This document shows, one piece after another, positions 34,884-44,284 of a stretch of 64,000 bases of DNA. A model generated the notes under the pieces. It was given only the letters and a program-made list of their open reading frames with translations. It did no database searches and was not told the DNA's origin. Made by a program: the position numbers and the translations under genes. The stretch is taken from assembly GCF_024599655.1 (NCBI RefSeq), contig NZ_CP102247.1, forward strand, positions 248,001 through 312,000, read 5' to 3'. The stretch is from Enterobacter asburiae (GTDB lineage: Bacteria; Pseudomonadota; Gammaproteobacteria; Enterobacterales; Enterobacteriaceae). The stretch's first letter is position 1. Each line of letters starts with the position of its first letter.

Positions 34884-34925
34884 GCTGCTCGAATGTTTTT
34901 GCGTTAAACGTTGAAGTTTCTCTCT

Positions 34926-34952
34926 CAGGCGCTGAAAATAGCGCCTGTTTCA
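34926..34952 (+). terminator. Terminator after pldA
   Basis: Perfect 8-bp stem CAGGCGCT (34926-34933)/AGCGCCTG (34940-34947), then TTTCATTT. It lies between pldA and the recQ start. Confidence 0.75.
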
Positions 34953-34973
34953 TTTCAGGCATATGGGGTTAAC

Positions 34974-36803
34974 GTGGCGCAGGCGGAAGTATTGAATCAG
35001 GAGTCGCTGGCTAAACAGGTTTTGCATGAAACCTTTGGCTACCAGCAGTTCCGCCCCGGCCAGGAAACCATCATTGAAACGGTGCTGGAAGGTCGTGATT
35101 GCCTGGTGGTGATGCCGACTGGCGGCGGTAAGTCCCTCTGTTATCAGGTGCCCGCGCTGGTGCTTAACGGCCTGACGGTCGTGGTATCCCCTCTCATTTC
35201 TCTGATGAAAGACCAGGTTGACCAACTGCTCGCCAACGGCGTGGCGGCAGCCTGTCTTAACTCCACGCAAACCCGTGAGCAGCAGCAAGAGGTGATGGCC
35301 GGGTGCCGCACCGGGCAGATCCGCCTGCTGTATATCGCCCCGGAACGCCTGATGCTGGATAACTTCCTCGACCATCTTGCGCACTGGAACCCGGTGCTGC
35401 TGGCGGTAGATGAAGCGCACTGTATTTCCCAGTGGGGACACGACTTCCGCCCGGAATACGCTGCCCTCGGCCAGCTGCGTCAGCGCTTCCCCGAGCTGCC
35501 GTTTATGGCGCTTACCGCCACGGCGGATGACACCACGCGGCTGGATATCGTTCGTCTGCTCGGGCTGAACGACCCCTATATTCAGGTCAGCAGCTTCGAC
35601 CGCCCTAACATCCGCTATATGCTGATGGAAAAATTCAAGCCGCTGGATCAGCTCCTGCGCTACGTCCAGGAGCAGCGCGGCAAGTCCGGTATCATTTACT
35701 GCAACAGCCGTGCGAAGGTGGAAGACACCGCCGCGCGTCTGCAAAACCGCGGCTTTAGCGCCGCCGCGTATCATGCCGGGTTAGAGAACCACATCCGTGC
35801 CGACGTGCAGGAAAAATTCCAGCGCGACGACCTGCAAATCGTCGTCGCGACGGTGGCGTTCGGAATGGGCATTAACAAGCCCAACGTGCGCTTTGTGGTG
35901 CACTTCGACATTCCGCGCAATATCGAATCCTACTACCAGGAAACCGGCCGCGCCGGGCGTGACGGGCTGCCTGCGGAAGCGATGCTGTTTTACGATCCGG
36001 CCGATATGGCGTGGCTGCGCCGCTGTCTGGAAGAGAAACCGCAGGGACAGCTGCAGGATATTGAGCGCCACAAGCTCAACGCGATGGGTGCGTTTGCCGA
36101 AGCGCAAACCTGCCGCCGTCTGGTGCTGCTCAACTACTTTGGGGAAGGGCGCCAGGAGCCGTGCGGCAACTGCGATATCTGCCTGGATCCGCCGAAACAG
36201 TACGATGGCCTGATGGACGCGCGTAAGGCGCTCTCGACCATTTACCGTGTGAACCAGCGCTTCGGGATGGGCTACGTGGTGGAAGTGCTGCGCGGCGCGA
36301 ATAACCAGCGTATCCGCGATATGGGGCATGACAAGCTGCCGGTCTACGGTATTGGCAAGGAGCAGAGCCACGAGCACTGGGTGAGCATCATTCGCCAGCT
36401 GATCCACCTCGGCTTCGCCACGCAGAACATTGCCCAGCACTCCGCCCTGCAGCTGACCGAAGCGGCGCGTCCGGTACTGCGTGGTGACGTTGAGCTCAAG
36501 CTCGCCGTGCCGCGCGTCATCGCCCTGAAGCCGCGCGTGATGCAGAAATCCTACGGCGGCAACTACGACCGCAAGCTGTTCGCCAAACTGCGCAAGCTGC
36601 GTAAAGCCATCGCCGACGAAGAAAACATTCCGCCTTACGTGGTGTTCAACGACGCGACGCTGATTGAGATGGCCGAGCAGATGCCGCTCAGCGCCAGCGA
36701 GATGCTCAGCGTCAACGGCGTGGGGACGCGCAAGCTGGAGCGCTTCGGTAAAGAGTTTATGGCGCTCATCCGCTCTCACGCCGATGGTGATGATGAGGAG
36801 TAG
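34974..36803 (+). CDS. recQ: RecQ, ATP-dependent DNA helicase
   Basis: SF2 3'-5' helicase of the RecF pathway. GTG at 34974 gives 609 aa (MAQAEVLNQ), the E. coli length, with GGGG at 34965-34968 as ribosome-binding site. An ATG frame opening at 34911 would overlap the pldA terminator and is rejected. Motifs: TGGGKSLCY, DEAHCISQWGHDFR, GRAGRDG, the zinc-binding CRRLVLLNYFGE...CGNCDIC, winged helix, and a C-terminal HRDC domain. Confidence 0.97.
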   Translation: MAQAEVLNQESLAKQVLHETFGYQQFRPGQETIIETVLEGRDCLVVMPTGGGKSLCYQVPALVLNGLTVVVSPLISLMKDQVDQLLANGVAAACLNSTQTREQQQEVMAGCRTGQIRLLYIAPERLMLDNFLDHLAHWNPVLLAVDEAHCISQWGHDFRPEYAALGQLRQRFPELPFMALTATADDTTRLDIVRLLGLNDPYIQVSSFDRPNIRYMLMEKFKPLDQLLRYVQEQRGKSGIIYCNSRAKVEDTAARLQNRGFSAAAYHAGLENHIRADVQEKFQRDDLQIVVATVAFGMGINKPNVRFVVHFDIPRNIESYYQETGRAGRDGLPAEAMLFYDPADMAWLRRCLEEKPQGQLQDIERHKLNAMGAFAEAQTCRRLVLLNYFGEGRQEPCGNCDICLDPPKQYDGLMDARKALSTIYRVNQRFGMGYVVEVLRGANNQRIRDMGHDKLPVYGIGKEQSHEHWVSIIRQLIHLGFATQNIAQHSALQLTEAARPVLRGDVELKLAVPRVIALKPRVMQKSYGGNYDRKLFAKLRKLRKAIADEENIPPYVVFNDATLIEMAEQMPLSASEMLSVNGVGTRKLERFGKEFMALIRSHADGDDEE

Positions 36804-36864
36804 TCAGCCGGGCGAAAAAGTGCCAGGATGATGACTCACTGAATTATTTCCCCGCGAGTTAATT

Positions 36865-37485
36865 ATGTTGATGCTATTTCTCACCGTGGCGTTAGTGCAC
36901 ATCGTTGCGCTGATGAGCCCCGGCCCAGACTTTTTCTTCGTATCACAAACGGCCGTTAGCCGCTCCCGCAAAGAGGCGATGATGGGCGTGCTCGGTATCA
37001 CCATGGGCGTTATGGTCTGGGCGGCCGTTGCGCTGCTCGGTCTGAACCTTATCCTGGCGAAGATGGCCTGGCTGCATAACATCATCATGGTCGGCGGCGG
37101 GCTGTACCTGTGCTGGATGGGCTACCAGATGCTGCGCGGGGCGCTGAAGAAAGAAGAGAAAAAGCCGGAAGAGCCAAAGGTGGAGCTGGCAACGGGCGGC
37201 CGCAGCTTTGTAAAAGGGCTGCTGACCAATCTGGCGAACCCAAAAGCGATTATCTATTTCGGCTCCGTGTTCTCGCTGTTTGTCGGCGATAGCGTCGGTG
37301 CAGGCGCGCGCTGGGGCATCTTCCTGCTGATCGTTGTGGAAACCTTTGCCTGGTTTACCATCGTGGCCAGCCTGTTTGCCTTGCCGGCGATGCGCCGTGG
37401 CTACCAGCGTATCGCGAAGTGGATTGACGGCTTCGCCGGCGCGCTGTTCGCCGGCTTCGGCATTCATCTCATCATTTCTCGCTAA
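36865..37485 (+). CDS. rhtC: RhtC, threonine exporter
   Basis: LysE/RhtB-family exporter with about six transmembrane helices; exports threonine. It is 206 aa, as in E. coli. The family N-terminus HIVALMSPGPDFFFV is present. It converges with rhtB, and the coding ends overlap by 4 bases. Confidence 0.96.
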   Translation: MLMLFLTVALVHIVALMSPGPDFFFVSQTAVSRSRKEAMMGVLGITMGVMVWAAVALLGLNLILAKMAWLHNIIMVGGGLYLCWMGYQMLRGALKKEEKKPEEPKVELATGGRSFVKGLLTNLANPKAIIYFGSVFSLFVGDSVGAGARWGIFLLIVVETFAWFTIVASLFALPAMRRGYQRIAKWIDGFAGALFAGFGIHLIISR

Positions 37486-38102
37486 GCGTGACGCGCTGAC
37501 GCAAGCAGCGCGCCAACCAGCATAAACAGCGAGCCAAAGACTTTATTCAGGGCCTTCATCTGCTTAAGCCCTTTAATCCACGCCGCAATTCGCTGCGCCA
37601 GCGTCGCGTAACCAATCATCACGATGATATCGACGATAATGGTGGTCGCACCCAGCACCACGTACTGCATCACCTGGGGCTGGTGCGGCACGATAAACTG
37701 CGGGAACAGCGCGGCGAGGAAAACGATGCTCTTCGGGTTGGTCAGGTTGACGAACACCGCGCGCTTAAACAGATGGCCGCGGTTTTGCGTCTGAGCGAGC
37801 GTATTCAGGTTGATGGAGCCTGCCGCGCGCCACTGCTGGATACCGAGCCAAATCAGATACGCTGCCCCGGCCCATTTCAGCACCTCAAAGGCCAGCACGG
37901 AGCGGGAGAACAGGGTCCCCAGACCAATCCCGACCAGCACAATATGAATGCCCAGCCCGGTCTGCAAACCGGCAATCGACGCCGCCGCACCGCGATAGCC
38001 ATGGTTGATGGAGGTGGTCATGGTGTTAATGGCGCCCGAGCCCGGTGAAAGACTAAGGATGATGGATGTCAGCAGGTAAGCTAACCACCACTCGAAGGTC
38101 AT
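37482..38102 (-). CDS. rhtB: RhtB, homoserine/homoserine lactone exporter
   Basis: LysE/RhtB-family exporter, 206 aa, as in E. coli, with the same SPGSGAINTM family signature near the N-terminus and six hydrophobic segments. It is a paralogue of rhtC in tail-to-tail arrangement. Confidence 0.96.
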   Translation of the reverse strand: MTFEWWLAYLLTSIILSLSPGSGAINTMTTSINHGYRGAAASIAGLQTGLGIHIVLVGIGLGTLFSRSVLAFEVLKWAGAAYLIWLGIQQWRAAGSINLNTLAQTQNRGHLFKRAVFVNLTNPKSIVFLAALFPQFIVPHQPQVMQYVVLGATTIIVDIIVMIGYATLAQRIAAWIKGLKQMKALNKVFGSLFMLVGALLASARHA

Positions 38103-38211
38103 TTGAAACTCCCGAATCGTCTGTTTTTATGCCACAATACGCTATTGTTGAGTCATTTTGTGACCGGTTACGAAAAAACGATATTCCTTGGCTTAGGTGA
38201 GTAGAAACCCG

Positions 38212-39204
38212 ATGTTTCAGCAGAAAAAGGACTGGGAAACACGAGAAAACGCATTTGCTGCTTTCTCCATGGGGCCGCTGACCGATTTCTGGCGCCAGCG
38301 TGAGGAAGATGAGTTTACGGGCGTCGGTGAAATTCCGGTACGCTTTGTGCGTTTTCACGATAAGAAAAATGACCGGGTCATTGTGGTCTGCCCCGGGCGT
38401 ATTGAGAGCTATATCAAATACGCCGAACTGGCCTATGACCTGTTCCATCTGGGCTTCGATGTGTTGATTATCGATCACCGCGGGCAGGGGCTTTCTGGTC
38501 GCCTGCTATCGGATACGCATCGCGGCCACGTGGATAACTTCAGCGATTACGTCGACGATCTCGCCGCGTTCTGGCAGCAGGAGGTCGAGCCTGGCCCCTG
38601 GCGGAAGCGCTATATTCTGGCGCACTCAATGGGCGGCGCGATTTCAACGCTGTTTTTACAGCGCCACGCGCACCAGTGCGACGCCATTGCGCTCACCGCG
38701 CCGATGTATGGCATCGTCATGCGTTTTCCTGACTGGATGGTGCGTCATATTCTTGACTGGGCTGAGGGCCATCAGCGCATTCGAGAAGGCTATGCCATCG
38801 GGACGGGGCGCTGGCGTGCACTGCCGTTTGCGATGAACGTGCTGACCCACAGCCGACAGCGCTATCGTCGTAACCTGCGTTTTTATGCCGATGAACCGCG
38901 CCTGCGCGTGGGCGGCCCGACCTATCACTGGGTACGGGAAGGTATTCTTGCCGGTGAGCAGGTGCTGGCTGGCGTCGGCAATGACGACACGCCAACGCTC
39001 CTGATTCAGGCTGAAGAAGAGCGTGTGGTGGATAACCGCATGCATGATCGTTATTGCGAACTGCGCGCTGCCGCCGGTCACCCTTGTGAAGGGGGAAAAC
39101 CGCTGGTCATTAACGGCGCGTACCATGAGATCCTTTTTGAAAAGGACGCTATGCGCTCAGTCGCGCTCAACGCCATTGTTGAATTTTTCAACAGGCATAA
39201 TTGA
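38212..39204 (+). CDS. pldB: PldB, lysophospholipase L2
   Basis: Inner-membrane-associated alpha/beta hydrolase that removes the acyl chain of lysophospholipids. It is 330 aa from the ATG at 38212 (E. coli about 340; the C-terminus is shorter here). It has the nucleophile elbow AHSMGGAIS, IIDHRGQGLSGR and a His region NGAYHEILFE. A GTG five codons upstream (38197) is possible; neither start has a strong ribosome-binding site. Confidence 0.95.
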   Translation: MFQQKKDWETRENAFAAFSMGPLTDFWRQREEDEFTGVGEIPVRFVRFHDKKNDRVIVVCPGRIESYIKYAELAYDLFHLGFDVLIIDHRGQGLSGRLLSDTHRGHVDNFSDYVDDLAAFWQQEVEPGPWRKRYILAHSMGGAISTLFLQRHAHQCDAIALTAPMYGIVMRFPDWMVRHILDWAEGHQRIREGYAIGTGRWRALPFAMNVLTHSRQRYRRNLRFYADEPRLRVGGPTYHWVREGILAGEQVLAGVGNDDTPTLLIQAEEERVVDNRMHDRYCELRAAAGHPCEGGKPLVINGAYHEILFEKDAMRSVALNAIVEFFNRHN

Positions 39205-39235
39205 TTTTTGTTTTCCACCAGAGGTTGAAATCCCT

Positions 39236-40036
39236 ATGTACCAGGTTGTTGCATCTGATTTAGATGGCACGCTGCTTTCCCCCGACCACACCCTCTCGCC
39301 TTACGCGAAAGAGACCTTAAAACTCCTGACCGCCCGTGGCGTGAACTTCGTGTTTGCCACCGGTCGCCACCACGTGGACGTGGGGCAGATCCGCGATAAT
39401 CTGGAAATCAAATCGTACATGATCACCTCCAACGGTGCCCGCGTGCACGATACCGACGGCAACCTGATCTTTACCCACAACCTGGATCGCGATATTGCCG
39501 CCGATCTGTTCGGCGTGGTGCACAATAATCCGGATATCGTTACCAACGTTTATCGCGACGACGACTGGTTTATGAACCGTCACCGCCCGGAAGAGATGCG
39601 TTTCTTCAAAGAAGCCGTATTCCAGTACTCACTGTACGAGCCGGGTCTACTGGAGCCGGAAGGGATCAGTAAGGTGTTCTTCACCTGTGTAAACCATGAG
39701 GAATTGCTGCCGCTGGAGCAGGCGATCAACGCCCGCTGGGGCGATCGCGTCAACGTGAGCTTCTCAACCCTGACCTGCCTGGAAGTGATGGCGGGGGGCG
39801 TCTCCAAAGGTCACGCGCTGGAAGCCGTCGCGAAACGTCTGGGCTTCGAGCTGAAGGACTGTATCGCCTTTGGTGACGGCATGAACGATGCCGAAATGCT
39901 TTCGATGGCAGGCAAGGGCTGCATTATGGAAAATGCGCACCAGCGTCTGAAAGATCTGCACCCGGAGCTGGAAGTGATCGGCACCAACGCAGACAACGCG
40001 GTGCCGAAGTATCTGCGCAAACTGTTCCTTGAATAA
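39236..40036 (+). CDS. yigL: YigL, HAD phosphatase
   Basis: Cof-type HAD phosphatase; the E. coli orthologue hydrolyses pyridoxal phosphate and phosphosugars and is upregulated by the sRNA SgrS in phosphosugar stress. It is 266 aa. DLDGTLLSPDH is motif I, GDGMNDAEML is motif IV. The ATG at 39236 follows GAGGTTG; the open frame reaches back into pldB and is not used. In E. coli SgrS acts within pldB-yigL mRNA, and the same gene order is kept here. Confidence 0.96.
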   Translation: MYQVVASDLDGTLLSPDHTLSPYAKETLKLLTARGVNFVFATGRHHVDVGQIRDNLEIKSYMITSNGARVHDTDGNLIFTHNLDRDIAADLFGVVHNNPDIVTNVYRDDDWFMNRHRPEEMRFFKEAVFQYSLYEPGLLEPEGISKVFFTCVNHEELLPLEQAINARWGDRVNVSFSTLTCLEVMAGGVSKGHALEAVAKRLGFELKDCIAFGDGMNDAEMLSMAGKGCIMENAHQRLKDLHPELEVIGTNADNAVPKYLRKLFLE

Positions 40037-40118
40037 TCTTCATTTGGTTGTTTATTGCTCAGATGTCAACTAAAGAGTTCGCTACAATGCCTCTCCTTCT
40101 TTTTGAGAGACAAGCATT

Positions 40119-41018
40119 GTGGCGCTACTCATTATCACCACTATCCTGTGGGCCTTCTCCTTTAGCCTGATTGGCGAATACCTTGCCGGTTCGGTCGACA
40201 GCTACTTCTCGGTGCTGATGCGCGTGGGGCTGGCGGCGCTGGTGTTCCTGCCGTTTCTGCGCACGCGCGGGCAATCGCTGAAAACGATTGTGCTGTACAT
40301 GCTGGTGGGGGCGATGCAGCTTGGCATCATGTATCTGTTTAGCTTCCGGGCCTACGTCTACCTGTCTGTCTCCGAGTTCCTGCTCTTTACCGTGCTGACG
40401 CCGCTCTATATCACGCTGATTTACGACCTGCTCAGCAGACGCCGCCTGCGCTGGGGATACCTGCTTAGCGCGGCACTGGCGGTGATCGGCGCGGCGATTA
40501 TTCGCTATGACAAAGTGAGCGATCACTTCTGGACCGGGCTGATGTTCGTCCAGCTCGCCAACATCAGTTTTGCCATCGGCATGGTGGGCTATAAGCGCCT
40601 GATGGAAACCCGTCCGATGCCGCAGCATAACGCGTTCGCCTGGTTTTATATGGGCGCCGCAATTGTCGCGGTGGCAGCGTGGTTTATGCTCGGTAACCCG
40701 CAAAAACTGCCGACCACCACCGTACAGTGGGGCGTTCTGGTCTGGCTGGGCGTGGTGGCGTCAGGGCTGGGGTACTTCATGTGGAACTACGGCGCTACGC
40801 AGGTAGACGCCGGTACGCTGGGGATCATGAACAACGTGCACGTCCCGGCAGGGCTTCTGGTCAACCTCGCCATCTGGCAGCAACAGCCGCACTGGCCGAG
40901 CTTCATTATTGGGGGAGCGGTGATCCTGGCTTCGCTGTGGGTCCATCGCCGATGGGTCGCTCCGCGCTCCGCACAAACGGAAGATGGTCGCACGCGTGGT
41001 TCCGCGCTGAGCGAATAA
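40119..41018 (+). CDS. bioP: BioP (YigM), biotin transporter
   Basis: EamA/DMT-family permease with ten helices; the E. coli orthologue is the high-affinity biotin uptake protein. It is 299 aa with a GTG start, as in E. coli. Its last 113 bases overlap the 3' coding end of metR on the other strand, and the overlapping C-termini (HRRWVAPRSAQTEDGRT) are poorly conserved and polar. Confidence 0.95.
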   Translation: MALLIITTILWAFSFSLIGEYLAGSVDSYFSVLMRVGLAALVFLPFLRTRGQSLKTIVLYMLVGAMQLGIMYLFSFRAYVYLSVSEFLLFTVLTPLYITLIYDLLSRRRLRWGYLLSAALAVIGAAIIRYDKVSDHFWTGLMFVQLANISFAIGMVGYKRLMETRPMPQHNAFAWFYMGAAIVAVAAWFMLGNPQKLPTTTVQWGVLVWLGVVASGLGYFMWNYGATQVDAGTLGIMNNVHVPAGLLVNLAIWQQQPHWPSFIIGGAVILASLWVHRRWVAPRSAQTEDGRTRGSALSE

Positions 41019-41859
41019 ACGCCTCCGTAATCGGCTGACGCTGCTCGCCATCGCGCACGGCGGCGTACAGTCGGCTCCACAGCCCTTCACCCAGGGTTTT
41101 GGTCTGCACCAGACCCTGACGTTCAAAACTCTCCACCACCCAGTGCGGCAGCGCCGCGATACCCATTCTGGCCGCCACCATCTGAATCAGCAGCAGCGTG
41201 TTATCCACGCTTTTCAGCTGTGGGCTAACGCCTGCGGGCTGCAGGAAGTGGCGCCAGATATCCAGACGACTGCGCTGGACCGGATAAATCAGCAGCGTTT
41301 CCGTCGCCAGGTCTTCCGGCGTGATGCGCGTTTTGGTCGCCAGCGGATGGTCCGGGGCCAGCACCAGGCGCACTTCATAATCAAACATCGGCGAATAGTG
41401 CAGGCCGCTGCGCGGCAGGATGTCAGAGGTCATCACCAGGTCCAGCTCGCCCTGCTGCAGCGACGGCTGAGGGTCAAAGGTCACGCCGGATTTGAAGTCC
41501 ATCTCCACCTGCGGCCACTTCTGGCGGAAGTTCTCAAGCGCGGGGGTCAGCCACTGAATACAGCTGTGGCACTCAATGGCGATACGCAGCTTGGTCTGCT
41601 GCGGTTCGTTACACGCCTGCAGCGCGCTGGCGATTTGCGGCAGTACCTGATTCGCCAGTTGAAGAAGAATTTCACCCTGAGGCGTAAAGCGCAGGGGCTG
41701 GCTCTTACGCACAAAAAGACGGAAGCCGAGGCGTTGTTCCAGATCGCTGAACTGGTGAGAAAGGGCGGACTGGGTCTGGTGCAGCGTGGCCGCAGCCGCC
41801 GCGAGCGAGCCGCAGTTCCGCAACGCTTGTAGCGTTTTCAGGTGTTTTATCTCGATCAT
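40906..41859 (-). CDS. metR: MetR, LysR-type activator of methionine genes
   Basis: LysR-family regulator that uses homocysteine as coeffector and activates metE. It is 317 aa, as in E. coli. The N-terminal winged helix-turn-helix is NCGSLAAAAATLHQTQSALS. A MetR box overlaps its own start codon. It is divergent from metE, and its 3' end is antisense to bioP. Confidence 0.97.
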   Translation of the reverse strand: MIEIKHLKTLQALRNCGSLAAAAATLHQTQSALSHQFSDLEQRLGFRLFVRKSQPLRFTPQGEILLQLANQVLPQIASALQACNEPQQTKLRIAIECHSCIQWLTPALENFRQKWPQVEMDFKSGVTFDPQPSLQQGELDLVMTSDILPRSGLHYSPMFDYEVRLVLAPDHPLATKTRITPEDLATETLLIYPVQRSRLDIWRHFLQPAGVSPQLKSVDNTLLLIQMVAARMGIAALPHWVVESFERQGLVQTKTLGEGLWSRLYAAVRDGEQRQPITEAFIRSARNHACDHLPFVRSAERPIGDGPTAKPGSPLPQ

Positions 41860-41871
41860 GAAAGTCCTTCA
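41859..41871 (+). promoter_or_regulatory. MetR binding site
   Basis: TGAAAGTCCTTCA fits TGAA-N5-TTCA exactly and overlaps the metR start codon region, about 115 bases upstream of metE. It fits both activation of metE and autogenous control of metR. A weaker TGAA-led half-site lies at 41879. Confidence 0.8.
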
Positions 41872-41922
41872 CTTCGCCATGAACATATTGCGCTTGAGGA
41901 ATATACAGTACCTGCCAATTAT

Positions 41923-41946
41923 AGATGTGTAAACATCTGGACGTCT
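41923..41946 (+). promoter_or_regulatory. MetJ operator (three tandem met boxes)
   Basis: Three consecutive 8-mers resembling the met box AGACGTCT: AGATGTGT, AAACATCT and GGACGTCT. They lie 28 bases before metE and between the divergent promoters, so MetJ with S-adenosylmethionine can repress both genes. Confidence 0.85.
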
Positions 41947-41974
41947 AAATAACGAATTTCACAAGGGGCACACC

Positions 41975-44236
41975 ATGACAATCCGCAATCACACTCTCGG
42001 TTTCCCTCGCGTTGGCCTGCGTCGCGAGCTGAAAAAAGCGCAAGAAAGCTACTGGGCGGGGAACGCCACCCGTGAAGAACTGCTGGCGGTGGGGCGCGAG
42101 CTGCGCGCCCGCCACTGGGAGCAGCAAAAACAGGCGGGTATTGACCTGCTGCCGGTGGGCGATTTCGCCTGGTACGACCATGTTCTGACGACCAGCCTGC
42201 TGCTTGGCAACGTGCCGGCTCGTCATCAGAACAAAGATGGATCGGTAGATATCGATACTCTGTTCCGCATCGGCCGCGGCCGCGCGCCAACGGGTGAGCC
42301 AGCGGCAGCGGCGGAAATGACCAAGTGGTTCAACACCAACTATCACTATATGGTGCCGGAGTTCGTGAAAGGTCAGCAGTTCAGGCTGACCTGGACGCAG
42401 CTTCTGGACGAGGTGGACGAAGCGCTGGCGCTGGGCCACCAGGTGAAACCGGTGCTGCTCGGGCCGGTAACCTACCTGTGGCTGGGCAAAGTGAAAGGTG
42501 AGCCGTTTGACCGACTCAGCCTGCTGAAGGATATCCTGCCGGTCTACAAACAGGTGTTGATTGAGCTGGGCAAGCGTGGCATTCAGTGGGTGCAAATCGA
42601 CGAACCGGCGCTGGTGCTCGAGCTGCCCCAGGTTTGGCTCGATGCCTTCAAACCGGCGTATGACGCGCTCACCGGGCAGGTGAAGCTGCTGCTCACCACC
42701 TATTTCGAAGGCGTGACGCCAAACCTGAAGACCATTAACGCGCTGCCGGTGCAGGGCCTGCACGTTGACCTCGTACACGGTAAAGATGATGTGGCGGAGC
42801 TGCACAAGCGCCTGCCAGCGGACTGGCTGCTTTCCGCCGGGCTGGTTAACGGTCGCAACGTCTGGCGTGCCGATCTGACCGAAAAATATGCGCAAATCAA
42901 AGACATCGTCGGCAAACGTGAGCTGTGGGTGGCCTCTTCCTGTTCCCTGTTGCACAGCCCGATCGATCTGAGCGTGGAGACCCGCCTGGATGCCGAGGTG
43001 AAAAGCTGGTTTGCCTTCGCCCTGCAAAAATGCGAAGAGCTGACGCTGCTGCGCGACGCGCTGAACAGCGGCGACACGGCGGCGATTACCGAATGGAGCG
43101 CCCCGATCCAGGCGCGTCGCCACTCTGCGCGCGTGCACAACCCGGCGGTGGAAAAACGTCTGGCGGCCATCACCGTCCAGGACAGCCAGCGCCAGAGCCC
43201 GTACGAGGTGCGCGCTGAAGCGCAGCGCGCCCGTTTCAACCTGCCCGCCTGGCCGACCACGACGATAGGCTCTTTCCCGCAAACGACGGAGATCCGCGGC
43301 CTGCGTCTGGACTTCAAAAAGGGCAATCTGGATGCGAATCACTACCGCACCGGCATCGCGGAACACATCAAGCAGGCGATTATCGAGCAGGAACGCCTGG
43401 GGCTGGACGTGCTGGTGCACGGCGAGGCCGAGCGTAACGACATGGTGGAATACTTTGGTGAGCATCTGGACGGCTTTGTCTTTACCCAGAACGGCTGGGT
43501 GCAGAGCTATGGCTCCCGCTGCGTGAAGCCGCCGGTGGTCATTGGTGACGTCAGCCGCCCGGAAGCGATCACCGTGGAGTGGGCGAAGTATGCCCAGTCC
43601 CTGACCGACAAGCCGGTAAAAGGGATGCTCACCGGTCCGGTGACCATTCTCTGCTGGTCGTTCCCGCGTGAAGACGTGACCCGTGAAACCATCGCCAAAC
43701 AGATAGCCCTGGCGCTGCGTGATGAAGTGGCGGATCTGGAAGCGGCAGGTATTGGCATCATTCAGATTGACGAGCCTGCGCTGCGTGAAGGTCTGCCGCT
43801 GCGCCGCAGCGACTGGGATGCCTACCTGCAGTGGGGCGTGGAAGCGTTCCGCATTAACGCCGCGGTGGCGAAGGACGACACGCAGATCCACACCCACATG
43901 TGCTACTGCGAATTTAACGACATCATGGATTCGATTGCCGCGCTGGACGCCGACGTGATCACCATCGAGACCTCGCGTTCGGACATGGAACTGCTGGAGT
44001 CGTTTGAAGAGTTCGACTACCCGAATGAAATCGGGCCGGGCGTGTACGACATTCACTCCCCGAACGTGCCGAGCGTGGAGTGGATAGAAGCCCTGCTGAA
44101 AAAAGCGGCCCAGCGCATTCCGGCAGAGCGCCTGTGGGTGAACCCGGACTGCGGACTGAAAACCCGCGGCTGGCCGGAGACGCGTGCTGCGCTCGCCAAC
44201 ATGGTGAAGGCGGCGCAGAATTTGCGTCAGGCGTAG
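41975..44236 (+). CDS. metE: MetE, cobalamin-independent methionine synthase
   Basis: Transfers a methyl group from 5-methyltetrahydropteroyltriglutamate to homocysteine. It is 753 aa, as in E. coli. It has two (beta/alpha)8 barrels; zinc ligands lie in HTHMCYCEF and NPDCGLKTRGW in the C-terminal barrel. Ribosome-binding site AAGGGG. Under MetR and MetJ control. Confidence 0.98.
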   Translation: MTIRNHTLGFPRVGLRRELKKAQESYWAGNATREELLAVGRELRARHWEQQKQAGIDLLPVGDFAWYDHVLTTSLLLGNVPARHQNKDGSVDIDTLFRIGRGRAPTGEPAAAAEMTKWFNTNYHYMVPEFVKGQQFRLTWTQLLDEVDEALALGHQVKPVLLGPVTYLWLGKVKGEPFDRLSLLKDILPVYKQVLIELGKRGIQWVQIDEPALVLELPQVWLDAFKPAYDALTGQVKLLLTTYFEGVTPNLKTINALPVQGLHVDLVHGKDDVAELHKRLPADWLLSAGLVNGRNVWRADLTEKYAQIKDIVGKRELWVASSCSLLHSPIDLSVETRLDAEVKSWFAFALQKCEELTLLRDALNSGDTAAITEWSAPIQARRHSARVHNPAVEKRLAAITVQDSQRQSPYEVRAEAQRARFNLPAWPTTTIGSFPQTTEIRGLRLDFKKGNLDANHYRTGIAEHIKQAIIEQERLGLDVLVHGEAERNDMVEYFGEHLDGFVFTQNGWVQSYGSRCVKPPVVIGDVSRPEAITVEWAKYAQSLTDKPVKGMLTGPVTILCWSFPREDVTRETIAKQIALALRDEVADLEAAGIGIIQIDEPALREGLPLRRSDWDAYLQWGVEAFRINAAVAKDDTQIHTHMCYCEFNDIMDSIAALDADVITIETSRSDMELLESFEEFDYPNEIGPGVYDIHSPNVPSVEWIEALLKKAAQRIPAERLWVNPDCGLKTRGWPETRAALANMVKAAQNLRQA

Positions 44237-44247
44237 TGGTGTTAGAT

Positions 44248-44276
44248 TGCCCGGTAAGGCGTAGCCGCCACCGGGC
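44248..44276. repeat. REP unit between metE and ysgA
   Basis: TGCCCGGTAAGGCGTAGCCG...CCGGGC followed by TTTTTGCTT. The T run makes this palindrome a likely transcription terminator for metE as well; ysgA ends 9 bases away on the opposite strand. Confidence 0.85.
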
Positions 44277-44284
44277 TTTTTGCT

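Noticed and set aside
40037..40118. Possible BirA operator upstream of bioP
   Set aside because: Half-site-like TTGTTTA and GTCAAC are present, but their spacing and sequence do not fit the TTGTAAACC-N14/16-GGTTTACAA pattern.
41945..44056. 703-codon open frame antisense to metE
   Set aside because: The protein is rich in His, Arg and Gln with no fold signature; it results from the high-GC codon use of metE on the other strand.
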